From assembly GCA_026991395.1 (NCBI GenBank), contig JALXBP010000120.1, positions 1 through 41,292 on the forward strand: DNA of 41,292 nt, given 5' to 3'. This DNA comes from Anaerolineae bacterium. Its GTDB lineage: Bacteria; Chloroflexota; Anaerolineae; B4-G1; SLSP01. Below are positions 23,227-31,529 of this stretch, in pieces. Position 1 is the stretch's first letter, and every line of letters begins with the position of its first letter. The position numbers and the translations under genes are program-made. Below the pieces are notes generated by a model. That model searched no databases. It worked only from the letters and a program-made list of their open reading frames with translations, and was not told the DNA's origin.

Positions 23227-25110
23227 ATGAGGGACGATACCTTGCTCTACGAAGAGGAGGAAACGCGCAAGTTCAGCTTGCGCCGCCTGTTGATCGGCGA
23301 TCCGCTCTCGACCGCGCAGGCGATCCATGAGCGGCTGACCAAGGTCAAGGCACTGGCCGTCTTCGCCTCCGACGCCCTCTCCTCGACCGCTTACGCGACC
23401 GAGGAGATTATGCTCGTGCTCATCCTCGCCGGCAGCCAGGCCATTCACCTGGCGTGGCCGCTGGCGCTGGCGATTGCGACGCTGCTGGTCATCGTCGCCT
23501 TCTCCTACGAGCAGACGATCCACGCCTATCCGACCGGCGGCGGCGCGTACATCGTCACGCACGAGAACCTGGGCGAGCTGCCCGGTCTGACGGCGGCGGC
23601 GGCCCTGCTCACCGACTACGTGCTCACGGTGGCGGTGAGCGTCAGTGCGGGGGTAGCCGCGCTCACTTCGGCCTATCCGCCGCTCTATCCCTACCGCGTG
23701 GCGCTGGCGCTCTTCTTCATCGGCCTGATCATGTTGCTCAATCTGCGCGGCATCCGCGAGTCCGGGACGATCTTCGCCATCCCGACCTATATGTTCATCG
23801 CCATTATGCTGGCGATGTTGGGGACGGGGTTGTACCGCTGGTACGTGCTCAAGACGACCGGCGTGCCGCTGCCGATGCCGCCGCGCATCCAGTACGAGGC
23901 GCAGCAGGGCCTGACGCTCTTCCTCATCCTGCGGGCCTTCTCCAGCGGCTGCGCGGCGCTGACCGGCGTCGAGGCGATCAGCGACGGCATCCCCGCCTTC
24001 AAACCGCCGGAGGCGAAGAACGCGGCGCAGACGCTGATCGCGATGGCCTCGCTGCTCATCACGATGTTCCTGGGGATTACCTTCCTTTCCTACCAGTTCG
24101 GCATCGTCCCCAACGAGATGACGCACGAGACGCTGGTCTCCCAGCTTGGGCGCTTCATCTTCGGTGATGGCTCGGTGATGTACTACCTGCTCCAGGCGGC
24201 GACGATGCTCATCCTCATCCTGGCGGCGAATACCAGCTTCTCCGACTTCCCGCGCCTCTCCTCCATCCTCGCCCGCGATCGCTACATGCCGACGCAGTTC
24301 GGCAACATCGGCGACCGCCTCGTCTTCTCCAACGGCATCATCACCTTAGGGTTGCTCTCCTCCGCCCTCGTCGTCATCTTCCAGGGCGAAACGACGCGCC
24401 TCATCCCGCTCTACGCCGTCGGCGTCTTCCTCTCCTTCACCCTCTCCCAGTCGGGGATGGTGCGGCGCTGGTTCAAGCTGCGCACGCCGGGCTGGCAGAT
24501 CAAGGCGGCGATCAACGGCATCGGCGCTTTCGCCACCGGCGTCGTCTTCCTCGTCTTCGCGGCGACGAAGTTCATCTACGGCGCGTGGATGGTGCTCCTG
24601 TGGATCCCCGTCTTCATCTCCTTCTTCCTCGCCGTCCATCGCCACTATCAGGATGTGGCGCGGCAGCTTTCGCTGGAATCCACCGGCTCGCCGCCGCCTA
24701 TCCGGCGTCATCGCGTCGTCGTGCCCATCGGCGACGTCCATCGCGGCGTGCTGGTGGCGCTCAACTACGCCCTTTCCATCTCCGATGACGTTACCGCCGT
24801 CTACGTGGAGACCGACCCGACGAAGACGGAGAAGGTGCTCAAGAAGTGGAAGGCGTGGGGCAACGGCGTCCGCCTGGAGGTGCTGCCCTCGCCCTATCGC
24901 TCGCTGGTGCGCCCGCTGGTGCGCTACGTTACGCGCATCGACGACCGTCGCCGCCGCGATCAGGTGGTGACGATCGTCCTGCCGCAGTTCGTCCCCGTCA
25001 AGTGGTGGCACCGGCTCCTGCACAATCAGACGGCCATCCTCATCCACGCCGCCTTCCTCTTCCGCCGCGAGGTGATGGTTACCGATGTGCCTTTCCATCT
25101 TCATCAGTGA
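23227..25110 (+). CDS. kimA: KimA-like APC-superfamily potassium transporter
   Basis: A 627-residue permease. The cytosolic N-terminus ends in FASDALSSTAYATEEIMLVL, a stretch typical of the KUP/KimA-like APC branch. About 12 membrane helices follow up to residue 475, including YPTGGGAYIV, NLRGIRESG and FSSGCAALTGVEAISDG. The last 150 residues form a soluble USP-like domain (VVVPIGDVHRGVLVALNYAL..). Bacillus KimA has the same plan and is a high-affinity K+/H+ symporter whose gene is under c-di-AMP control. Amino-acid transport is the alternative, but two RCK genes directly behind support potassium. The start at 23227 has GGAG sites upstream; the longer frame to 23107 covers the promoter and leader. 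Confidence 0.8.
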   Translation: MRDDTLLYEEEETRKFSLRRLLIGDPLSTAQAIHERLTKVKALAVFASDALSSTAYATEEIMLVLILAGSQAIHLAWPLALAIATLLVIVAFSYEQTIHAYPTGGGAYIVTHENLGELPGLTAAAALLTDYVLTVAVSVSAGVAALTSAYPPLYPYRVALALFFIGLIMLLNLRGIRESGTIFAIPTYMFIAIMLAMLGTGLYRWYVLKTTGVPLPMPPRIQYEAQQGLTLFLILRAFSSGCAALTGVEAISDGIPAFKPPEAKNAAQTLIAMASLLITMFLGITFLSYQFGIVPNEMTHETLVSQLGRFIFGDGSVMYYLLQAATMLILILAANTSFSDFPRLSSILARDRYMPTQFGNIGDRLVFSNGIITLGLLSSALVVIFQGETTRLIPLYAVGVFLSFTLSQSGMVRRWFKLRTPGWQIKAAINGIGAFATGVVFLVFAATKFIYGAWMVLLWIPVFISFFLAVHRHYQDVARQLSLESTGSPPPIRRHRVVVPIGDVHRGVLVALNYALSISDDVTAVYVETDPTKTEKVLKKWKAWGNGVRLEVLPSPYRSLVRPLVRYVTRIDDRRRRDQVVTIVLPQFVPVKWWHRLLHNQTAILIHAAFLFRREVMVTDVPFHLHQ

Positions 25111-25129
25111 AGTTCAGTGAGGTGAGACG

Positions 25130-25801
25130 ATGAATGTGATCGTGATCGGCTGTGGACGTACCGGCGCGACCCTGGCCCGCACGCTGGTCGAGCGCGGGCA
25201 CGCGGTCGCCGTCATTGACGATGATCCCAACGCCTTTAGCCGCTTGGGCGATGATTTCGTCGGACGGACGATTACCGGCGTGGCCTTCGACCACGATGCC
25301 CTGCGCCGCGCAGGGATCGAGGAGGCGGATGCCGTTGCCGTGGTGACGGACGATGAGGATGCTAACCTCATCACCGCGACGATCGCCAAGCGCCACTACA
25401 ACATCCCCCGCGTCGTCGCCCGCCTCTTCAGCCCGGAGCGGGAGCCGCTCTACGCCATCCTCGGCGTGCCGACGGTAACCTCCGTCTCGTGGCGCGTCCG
25501 CCGTCTGGAGCAGATCCTCTGCCATCCGACGCTCCAGATCAGCGCCTCGCTGGGGCATGGCGAGGTCGTGGACGTGGAGTTGAGCGTCGGGCCGGAGTTG
25601 GCCGCGCTGAAGGTGGCCGATCTGCAGCGGGAGGGGGCCTGGACGCCCACGGCGCTCATCGTCGGCGGGAAGGCGGTCTTGCCGCAGCCGGAGCGCACGC
25701 TGGAGGATGTGGAGATGGTACGCCTGACGATGCGTGCCGATGCGCTGGAGGACTTTCGGCGCTGGCTGCGCTCCTACGATGTCCAGACGGAGGCTTTCTG
25801 A
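25130..25801 (+). CDS. TrkA-family RCK protein 1 (K+ uptake regulator)
   Basis: A 223-residue protein with RCK-N Rossmann motif VIGCGRTGATLARTL (about 5-19), then acidic VIDDDPNAF at the end of strand 2, which favours NAD(H) or adenine nucleotides. DAVAVVTDDEDANL follows. The RCK-C part (about 140-220) has VGPELAALKVADL. RCK proteins gate Trk, Ktr and related K+ systems from the cytosol. It ends in a TGATG overlap with a second RCK gene, and no TrkH or KtrB channel gene is nearby. Confidence 0.88.
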   Translation: MNVIVIGCGRTGATLARTLVERGHAVAVIDDDPNAFSRLGDDFVGRTITGVAFDHDALRRAGIEEADAVAVVTDDEDANLITATIAKRHYNIPRVVARLFSPEREPLYAILGVPTVTSVSWRVRRLEQILCHPTLQISASLGHGEVVDVELSVGPELAALKVADLQREGAWTPTALIVGGKAVLPQPERTLEDVEMVRLTMRADALEDFRRWLRSYDVQTEAF

Positions 25802-26493
25802 TGCGTGTGTTGATTGTGGGTGGTGGCAAAGTCGGTTCCCATCTGGCCCATCTTCTGCTGGAGGATGGTTACGAGGTGATCGTCGTCGAGCAGCGTCCCC
25901 ACGTCCTCTCTCGCCTGCACCGCGAACTGCCTACCGAGGTCATCCTCGACGGCGACGGGACGCAGCTCAAGACGCTGGAGCTGGCGGGCATCCGCGAGAC
26001 CGATGTCCTCGTCACCGTAACGGGCGATGACGAGACCAACCTCACCGTGGCGATGTTGGGACGCAAGCTCTATCACGTGCCGCGCATCATCGGGCGGATC
26101 AACAACCCCAAGAATGCCTGGCTCTTCACGCCGGAGATGGGGGTGGATGTGGCGCTCAACCAGGCCGATCTGCTGGCGAAGATGATCGCCGAGCAGATGT
26201 CGCTGGGCGATATGATGACGCTCCTCCGCCTGCGCGAAGGGAAGATGGCCCTCGTAACCGAGAAGGTCGAAGCCGGTGCGCCCGCCGAGGGCAAGGCGGT
26301 GCGCGACCTGGAAATCCCCCGCGACTGCCTCCTCGTCTCCATCATTCGCAACGATGAGATCATCGTCCCGCGCGGGGATACCCTCCTCCAGGCGGAGGAT
26401 GAGGTGCTGGCACTGGTGCGGGCGGGCAAGCAGCAGGCCCTCCACCGCCTGCTGAGCCGGCCTACAGACGCAGAAGAACGAGGAGCGTCGTAG
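25801..26493 (+). CDS. TrkA-family RCK protein 2 (K+ uptake regulator)
   Basis: A 230-residue paralogue of the preceding protein. The RCK-N motif is VLIVGGGKVGSHLAHLL (about 3-19), with VVEQRP at the nucleotide-ribose position, DVLVTVTGDDETNLTVAML, and VPRIIGRINNPKN. The RCK-C domain (about 145-222) has GKAVRDLEIPRDCLLVSIIRNDEIIVPRGDT in consecutive segments. The start is coupled to the previous stop. Its last 32 bases overlap the convergent SLC13 gene, so the two transcripts are antisense to each other at their 3' ends. Confidence 0.88.
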   Translation: MRVLIVGGGKVGSHLAHLLLEDGYEVIVVEQRPHVLSRLHRELPTEVILDGDGTQLKTLELAGIRETDVLVTVTGDDETNLTVAMLGRKLYHVPRIIGRINNPKNAWLFTPEMGVDVALNQADLLAKMIAEQMSLGDMMTLLRLREGKMALVTEKVEAGAPAEGKAVRDLEIPRDCLLVSIIRNDEIIVPRGDTLLQAEDEVLALVRAGKQQALHRLLSRPTDAEERGAS

Positions 26494-28267
26494 CCACCAC
26501 GACGACCACGACCAGCGGGAGACCGGCGCGGAAGTAGTCGCGGCTGCGATAGCCCCCCGGCCCCATCACCAGCAGGTTGGCCGGATGGCTGAAGGGGGTC
26601 ATAAAGGATGCGCCGGTGACGATGGCGATGGCCTGCGCCAGCAGGCGCGGCGAGATGCCGCTCTGTTCGGCGGCGTGGATGGCGATGGGGACGAGCAGCG
26701 CGGGGATCGCCGCCCCGCCGGGGATGAGTTGCGTCAGCACGCCGGTCATCCCCAAGAAGCCGATGACGATCCCCGCCTTCCCCCAAGGGGCGAGCAGGTG
26801 CAGGACGTGCATGGCCAGCCAGGCCGCCGCGCCGCTCTTGCTCAGCGCCACGCCCGCCGGGATCATCCCCGCGATGATGAAGACCGAGCGCCAGTCGATG
26901 GCGCGGTAGGCTTCGTCCATCGAAAGCGCCCCGGCGAGGATGACCAGCGCCGCCCCCGCCAGGAGGGCGATCTCCACCGGCAGCAGGTGGACCGCCGTCA
27001 GCACGAGCGACGCCAGGAAGATGCCGACCGCCCACCCCGCCTTCGAGGTGCGCCCGTAGGAGACCGGCTCGGCCAGCGGGAGGAAGTCCTGGTCGTTTTT
27101 GAGCAGGGCGAGGTTGCGTTCGGGGCCGTAGACGAGGAGCGCATCGCCGAAGCGCAGCGGCATGCCGCCGACATCGGTGCGCAGATGACGCCCCTCTCGC
27201 CAGAGCGCAACGCCCGAAAGACCGTACCGCTGGCGGAAGCGGAGATCGCGCAGCGTCTTGCCCACCGCCCGCGAGCGCGGCGGGATGAGCACCTCCATCA
27301 GGGCGCTATCCCCCGGCAGCATCGCCTCGGAAGGGAGATTGGCCTCCTCGGCCTGCAGGCCCAGCGGTTCCAGGGCGCGGATGCGCTCCTCCCGTCCGGA
27401 GATGAGCAGTTCCGTTCCGGCGGAGAGGCGGTCCTCCGGGGTGACGAGGCGGAAGTGCCCCTCTTCCCCCCGCATAGCGAGGACACAGAGGCCCCACTGC
27501 TCACCGATGCCGCTTTCGCTCAGCCGCTTGCCGACGAGGGCGGATTGGGGCAGCACCTTCACGATCCACAGCCGCTCCGGGAGGGCGTAGAACTCCAGCA
27601 GTTCGCCCGGCTCCTGCAGGGAAGCATCCTGCTCCGCCTCGTGCGCGGTGCGCTTCGGCAGCAGCCGCCAGCCGATCAGCGCTAAGTAGAGCAACCCCGT
27701 CAGCGCGACGAGGCCGCCGATGGGGAGGAAGTCGAGGACGCCGAAGGGGGCGTAGCCCGCCGAGGCCAGCAGGCCGCTGGCGATGAGGTTGGCCGTGGTG
27801 AAGAGCGTCGCCATACCGGCCAACTGGGTCGCGTAGGCCAGCGGGAGGAGAATCTGGGATGGCGGCGTCTTCTGCTTGCGGGCCACCTCCATCGCCGCGG
27901 GGATGAGGACGGCGGCTGCCGTAACGTTGTTCATAAAGAGCGACATCATCATCCCCGCGAGCATCAGCCCGACCCGCAGGCGTGAGCAGCTCTCCTGCGT
28001 CAGTCGGTAGAGCTTGCCCGCGATGTAATGGCCGACCCCCGTCGCCGTGAGCGCCCGCCCGAGGATGAAGACGGCCATCAGCGTCACGACGATCGGGCTG
28101 CCGAAGCTCCCCACCGCCTCCTGGGGGGAGACCAGCCCCAGCACCGGCAGGGCGACCATCACCAGCAGGGCCACCAGATCAGGGCGGAGGCTGTCGGAGA
28201 TGAAGACCAGCGTCGAGATGGCGACGACGGCGATGGTCAGCCACCCTGAAAGGCTCAACGTCTCCAT
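26462..28267 (-). CDS. SLC13/DASS-family permease with internal RCK-C domains
   Basis: A 601-residue transporter. Membrane helices form two halves (about 1-200 and 410-601). The first has FMNNVTAAAVLIP and TTANLIASGL, and the second has GASFMTPFSHPANLLVMGPGGY, the paired hairpin and Na+-site motifs of the DASS fold. Between them (about 215-400) lie two TrkA-C-like domains with VGKRLSE...LCVLAM and VGKTLRDLRFRQRYGLSGVALWR. Relatives carry sulfate, dicarboxylates or unknown anions; sulfate would fit the PAPS genes in the window, but that is a guess. An AAAGGAG site precedes the ATG. No clear promoter is seen in the 100 bases between it and the NACHT gene. Confidence 0.88.
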   Translation of the reverse strand: METLSLSGWLTIAVVAISTLVFISDSLRPDLVALLVMVALPVLGLVSPQEAVGSFGSPIVVTLMAVFILGRALTATGVGHYIAGKLYRLTQESCSRLRVGLMLAGMMMSLFMNNVTAAAVLIPAAMEVARKQKTPPSQILLPLAYATQLAGMATLFTTANLIASGLLASAGYAPFGVLDFLPIGGLVALTGLLYLALIGWRLLPKRTAHEAEQDASLQEPGELLEFYALPERLWIVKVLPQSALVGKRLSESGIGEQWGLCVLAMRGEEGHFRLVTPEDRLSAGTELLISGREERIRALEPLGLQAEEANLPSEAMLPGDSALMEVLIPPRSRAVGKTLRDLRFRQRYGLSGVALWREGRHLRTDVGGMPLRFGDALLVYGPERNLALLKNDQDFLPLAEPVSYGRTSKAGWAVGIFLASLVLTAVHLLPVEIALLAGAALVILAGALSMDEAYRAIDWRSVFIIAGMIPAGVALSKSGAAAWLAMHVLHLLAPWGKAGIVIGFLGMTGVLTQLIPGGAAIPALLVPIAIHAAEQSGISPRLLAQAIAIVTGASFMTPFSHPANLLVMGPGGYRSRDYFRAGLPLVVVVVVATTLLVLLRL

Positions 28268-28370
28268 TGGCTCGGCTCCTTTGCGGCCGGGGAGGGGTGG
28301 CTGTGGCCGTCTCGTGCTTGTCGGCGGTTGCGTTGCGGGCTGCGGAAGGCTGGCATAGGGCGACGCTCCC

Positions 28371-30566
28371 TCAGCGGACGGGTGGACGGAGCAGCCGCGC
28401 CTTGATGGCCTCGCGGTCCTCGACGGCGGCCTGCTCCAGACATTCCGAGAAAAGCTGGCTGCCTTCGAGGTAGCGCGTCAGGTTTTCTGCGTCCAACGTC
28501 CAGAATGATTCGATGCCGAATTCCTCTTGCAGCCCTTCCTGCAGGGCGGTATGGAAAATCTGCCATTCGTCATCGCCCCAGTTCTCCTCCGGGAGCGGGA
28601 GGGTCATCAGCACGTGGCGCAGGGGGGCGTGCTCACCCTCCCGAAGGCGCTCCCGCAGCGTGGCGAGAACCTCGGCCAAACGAAGAGCGAAGGGAGGCCG
28701 CTTGTCTTGGGAGAGAGCAGGGAGAGAGATCGCAACCAACAGAACGTCAAGCGGCGTGAGGTCCAGTTCTGAGCACGGGTAGGTGCGGGCACGGTCGAGG
28801 ACATGGTCAAGAGCATGGTTGAGGGCATAAGCGAAAGCACGGGAGCGGTCAAGGGCAAGGATGAGCGCGAGGGTGGTGTTGAGGATGCGGACGAGGTCGT
28901 ATGCAAGATCGTGAGTGAGAGCCAAGGCGTGGGCAAGAGCGCGGTTGAGAGCGCGAGCGTGGTTGAGATCATGGTCGCGGGCGAGGGTGAGATACTCGGC
29001 GAGGGAGAGGGTCCAATAAAAATAGAATGCCCGTACCGTAGCCGAGTTGCCATCCACAGCGACCCGCTCCGCTTCCTGCGCTGCCCACGCCAGCAGGCGG
29101 GAGAGCGTTTTGTCTCCGGCGGCGAGTTCATCCAGCGTCCGCTGAATACGCTCGAAGAAGGGCGCAGCGTCGTCCAGCAGGCTGGCGGTGAGGAGGAAGA
29201 CCTCCCGCCAGCGGTCGTCGCCGATGTGGGCCATCAGCCGGTCGAGCGTGCCGGAGGCGGCGTTCTGGACGATGTAGCGGGCGGTGAAGTACTCCTGGAA
29301 GGTGAGGTGGGCGAAGGTGTAGAGGGCATGGGCCTGCTCGACGAAGATGCCGTGCTGGGCGACGATGGCCCGCAGGACATCCGTGCCGACGTCCTCGTCC
29401 ATCTCGTCCGGTGGATGGGGCAGCCGCTTGAGGAAGGCGGCGACCTTCGCCGCCAGTTCCCGCCTGCGGAAGACATACTGCCCCGCGTCGAAGGACTCGG
29501 CGGCGATGCGGGAGAAGAGTTGCCGCTTGCGGCCCACCGTCAGGTCTTTGTAGATGGTGTCGCGCCGAATCTGACGGATGGCATCCCACTTCTTCAGCAG
29601 CGCGTCCACTGCTTCCTCGTATATTTCCGCCCGGCGGGGCGCAAGCTCCTGCGTCTCGTCGAAGGCTAGGCAGATGAGGGAGAGGAGGAGCGGGGTGCGG
29701 CCCAGTTCGCGCAGGGGGGCGTGCTCCTCCTTCTCGAAGAATTCCTGCGAGAAGCGTTCCCACTTCCGCGATTGAGGGCCGAACCAGTGCCGGGCGTAGG
29801 CCCGCATCTGCTCCTCGGTGAAGTCGGCCAGTTCGACGTACTCGAACCGCTCGAAGACGTAGTCGGTGGCGGCAATGCGGCAGGTGATGAGGCATTGGCT
29901 GGGATAGCGGTCGGCGAAGTCCCGCAGTTGCCCGATGGCCTGCTCGCGGCGTCCTTCGGCCCTGGGAACCTCGTCCAGGCCGTCGAAGAGGACGATCGCC
30001 TTGCCGTCTTGCAGCAGCCGTTCGACGAAGGGGCGGGCCTGCGGGAAGCGGCAGATGTCGAACTCGCGGGCGATGAAGTCGAGGAGGGTCTGCTCCCTCA
30101 CCTCCCAATCCCGCAGTGTGACCATGATGGGCACCTTGTCGATCTTCCCCCGTGCGGCCTGCAGGGCCACGTAGCGGAGGAGGGTCGTCTTCCCGGCCCC
30201 TGGCTTGCCCAAGATGAGGAACCGTTGGCGATTGGGATCGGTGATCAGTTTGAGGGCGGGGTACCGCTTGCCGTCGGTCTGCCGCCGGGGCCTCCGCAGG
30301 GCGAAGGATTCCGCAAGACTCTCGCGGTCGTATCGTTGCAGGGCGACCGGCCTGTCCAGAATGAAGAGGTCGGTGAAGATGCCCTCTAAGGGGAGCGGCT
30401 CCGGGTGGCCCAGGACGCGGGTAAAGCCGTACCGCTCGATCACCGCCTCGCGGTAGGCTTGCTCGGCTTGTTTCCAACGCGCCTGATCCCAGAGCCATCG
30501 GATGCCCTCTTTGGTCAACTCTTCGCCGTATTGGCTCCACAGCCAGGATGCCGCCGCTTCGAGCAT
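28371..30566 (-). CDS. NACHT-domain STAND NTPase, likely anti-phage defence
   Basis: 731 residues from ATG 30566, where AGGAGG is five bases upstream; a GTG two codons earlier is less likely. Numbers below count from that GTG. The N-terminal helical module (about 1-75) ends in an EGIFTDLFIL segment common before NACHT domains. The NTPase has Walker A GKPGAGKTT (122-130), Walker B IVLFDGLDEV (193-202), and a winged-helix end with FAHLTFQEYFTARY (420-433). The C-terminal half has a low-complexity helix of Ala, Leu, His, Asn and Asp repeats (about 530-597), then a mixed domain. Bacterial NACHT proteins are known immune sensors that kill or stop the infected cell. There is no separate effector domain such as a nuclease; the N-terminal part may play that role. 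Confidence 0.88.
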   Translation of the reverse strand: MLEAAASWLWSQYGEELTKEGIRWLWDQARWKQAEQAYREAVIERYGFTRVLGHPEPLPLEGIFTDLFILDRPVALQRYDRESLAESFALRRPRRQTDGKRYPALKLITDPNRQRFLILGKPGAGKTTLLRYVALQAARGKIDKVPIMVTLRDWEVREQTLLDFIAREFDICRFPQARPFVERLLQDGKAIVLFDGLDEVPRAEGRREQAIGQLRDFADRYPSQCLITCRIAATDYVFERFEYVELADFTEEQMRAYARHWFGPQSRKWERFSQEFFEKEEHAPLRELGRTPLLLSLICLAFDETQELAPRRAEIYEEAVDALLKKWDAIRQIRRDTIYKDLTVGRKRQLFSRIAAESFDAGQYVFRRRELAAKVAAFLKRLPHPPDEMDEDVGTDVLRAIVAQHGIFVEQAHALYTFAHLTFQEYFTARYIVQNAASGTLDRLMAHIGDDRWREVFLLTASLLDDAAPFFERIQRTLDELAAGDKTLSRLLAWAAQEAERVAVDGNSATVRAFYFYWTLSLAEYLTLARDHDLNHARALNRALAHALALTHDLAYDLVRILNTTLALILALDRSRAFAYALNHALDHVLDRARTYPCSELDLTPLDVLLVAISLPALSQDKRPPFALRLAEVLATLRERLREGEHAPLRHVLMTLPLPEENWGDDEWQIFHTALQEGLQEEFGIESFWTLDAENLTRYLEGSQLFSECLEQAAVEDREAIKARLLRPPVR
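28782..28985 (-). repeat. Degenerate short repeats encoding an Ala/Leu/His/Asp helix
   Basis: Within the NACHT gene, about 68 codons encode irregular units such as LNRALAHAL, LNHALDHVLDRA and LTHDLAYDL. The plus strand is strikingly purine-rich here (runs built on GAG, GCG, GGT). The spacing of Leu and Ala every three to four residues suggests one long amphipathic helix or a solenoid that could grow or shrink by slippage. Confidence 0.6.
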
Positions 30567-30607
30567 ATGCACCTCCTGCGGTGCGCCGTTTGCGCACGTG
30601 TGCCGCT

Positions 30608-30636
30608 ATTATACTCAACCGTGGGGAAGCTGCCCA
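30608..30636 (-). promoter_or_regulatory. Promoter of the NACHT gene
   Basis: On the minus strand: TGGGCA (30631-30636), 17 bases, perfect TATAAT (30608-30613). It gives a leader of about 35 bases before the ATG. It faces away from the padR promoter about 30 bases to its right. Confidence 0.62.
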
Positions 30637-30660
30637 GCGTGCGGGGAAAAAGCCCGGATG

Positions 30661-30683
30661 ACTATTGACATTCTGTGAATAGT
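30661..30683 (+). promoter_or_regulatory. Likely PadR operator
   Basis: A 23-base dyad: arms ACTATTGACA and TGTGAATAGT around TTC, with 9 of 10 positions complementary. It covers the -35 box of the padR operon. PadR proteins usually bind such AT-rich dyads at their own promoters, so autorepression is expected. Confidence 0.65.
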
Positions 30684-30693
30684 ATGGTATCAT
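30665..30693 (+). promoter_or_regulatory. Promoter of the padR / NifX-MinD operon
   Basis: Consensus TTGACA (30665-30670), 17 bases, TATCAT (30688-30693). This is the best -35 box in the window. Transcript start near 30700; ATG at 30720. Confidence 0.8.
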
Positions 30694-30719
30694 CATAGCG
30701 ACGGAGAAAGGAGTGCATA

Positions 30720-31091
30720 ATGCGAGGTCAAGGATGGGGACGGGGCGGACCGCGGAGGCGGTGGGGCCGCAGGATGCGGATCGTCGAGCCGATGATCCTG
30801 CTCCTGCTGGCCGAGGAGGCCGGGCACGGCTACGCGCTCCTCAGCCGCCTGCAGACGAGGTTCGGCGTGGAGGGCATGCCACCGCAGACCGTCTACCGGC
30901 TGCTGCAGGAGATGGAAAGCCGCGGCTGGGTGGCCTCCGATTGGGATGTGGAGACGCGGCAAGGGCCGCCGCGCCGCATCTACCGCATCACCGAAGCGGG
31001 CCGCGAAATCCTCAATGCCTGGGCCGTCGAGATGCGCTCCTTGGAGGAGATGGTCGCACGCTTCCTGGAGGCTTACGGCCGTTTGCGTTGA
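30720..31091 (+). CDS. PadR-family transcriptional regulator
   Basis: A 123-residue protein. A very basic, Gly/Arg-rich N-terminal tail (residues 1-19) is followed by the PadR winged helix: IVEPMILLLLAEEAGHGYALLSRL in consecutive segments, the recognition helix in PPQTVYRLLQEMESRGWV, and the wing RQGPPRRIYRITEAGRE. The C-terminal dimer helix is short, as in the PadR-s2 group. Its promoter carries a near-perfect dyad, so it probably represses itself and the downstream genes until a ligand or metal signal arrives. An AAAGGAG site lies seven bases before the ATG. The next gene begins 30 bases later. Confidence 0.92.
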   Translation: MRGQGWGRGGPRRRWGRRMRIVEPMILLLLAEEAGHGYALLSRLQTRFGVEGMPPQTVYRLLQEMESRGWVASDWDVETRQGPPRRIYRITEAGREILNAWAVEMRSLEEMVARFLEAYGRLR

Positions 31092-31121
31092 AAACCGTTC
31101 TGCACGAAGGAGGTGAGAACG

Positions 31122-31463
31122 ATGTTCGGTTATGGCTATGGTCGTGGATACGGACGCGGTTTCGGTGGTTGGGGCCGCGGGATGGGCTACGGGCGCGGCT
31201 GGGGCCGCGGGGCCTGCCTGGACTACTACCGCACCTACGGGCGCTGGCCTGCTTGGTCCCGCTGGGCCGGTGGCCCCGGCTACTGGCGTGCCGCGGCGAT
31301 GGGGATGGTCGATGAGCCGCCCGTCGCCCCTGTGCCGCCCGTTGCGCCCGCTCCCGGCGCTCCCATGCCCCCGCGGGCGGATGAGGTTACCGCCTTGCGC
31401 GAGGAGGTTGCCGCGCTCCGTGCCCAGATCGACGAGGCGCTGCGTCGTCTCGGCGATCTGTGA
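31122..31463 (+). CDS. Gly/Arg/Tyr-rich protein with C-terminal coiled coil (DUF5320-like)
   Basis: A 113-residue protein in three parts. Residues 1-30 are repeats of GYGRG and GWGRG; residues 31-55 are aromatic with one Cys (ACLDYYRTYGRW..); residues 65-85 are Pro/Ala-rich. A coiled coil, ADEVTALREEVAALR and onward, fills 86-113. Small Gly-rich proteins with such tails (DUF5320) often accompany NifX-like and MinD/ferredoxin genes in anaerobes. No enzyme motif is visible; the head may bind metal, RNA or partners. The tail closely resembles that of the NifX-like protein at 32033. The start uses ATG 31122, nine bases after AGGAGG. Confidence 0.75.
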   Translation: MFGYGYGRGYGRGFGGWGRGMGYGRGWGRGACLDYYRTYGRWPAWSRWAGGPGYWRAAAMGMVDEPPVAPVPPVAPAPGAPMPPRADEVTALREEVAALRAQIDEALRRLGDL

Positions 31464-31471
31464 GCATCGCT

Positions 31472-31505
31472 GCGGGGTGCAGGGTCGGCGCACCCTGCGC
31501 CCCGC
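31472..31505 (+). other. Large intergenic hairpin without U-run
   Basis: A 14-pair stem (31472-31485 with 31492-31505, one G-T wobble, loop CGGCGC) between the DUF5320-like and PH-like genes. It is followed by CCCTTG, so it is a poor terminator. A processing or stabilising element that sets different amounts of the first two and later proteins is possible. Confidence 0.55.
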
Positions 31506-31529
31506 CCCTTGCAGCCGCGGAGGTGAACG

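Noticed and set aside
28780-28990. CRISPR-like or satellite repeat suggested by the purine-rich plus strand
   Set aside because: Units are irregular in length and sequence, there are no spacers, and the stretch is in frame inside the NACHT gene.
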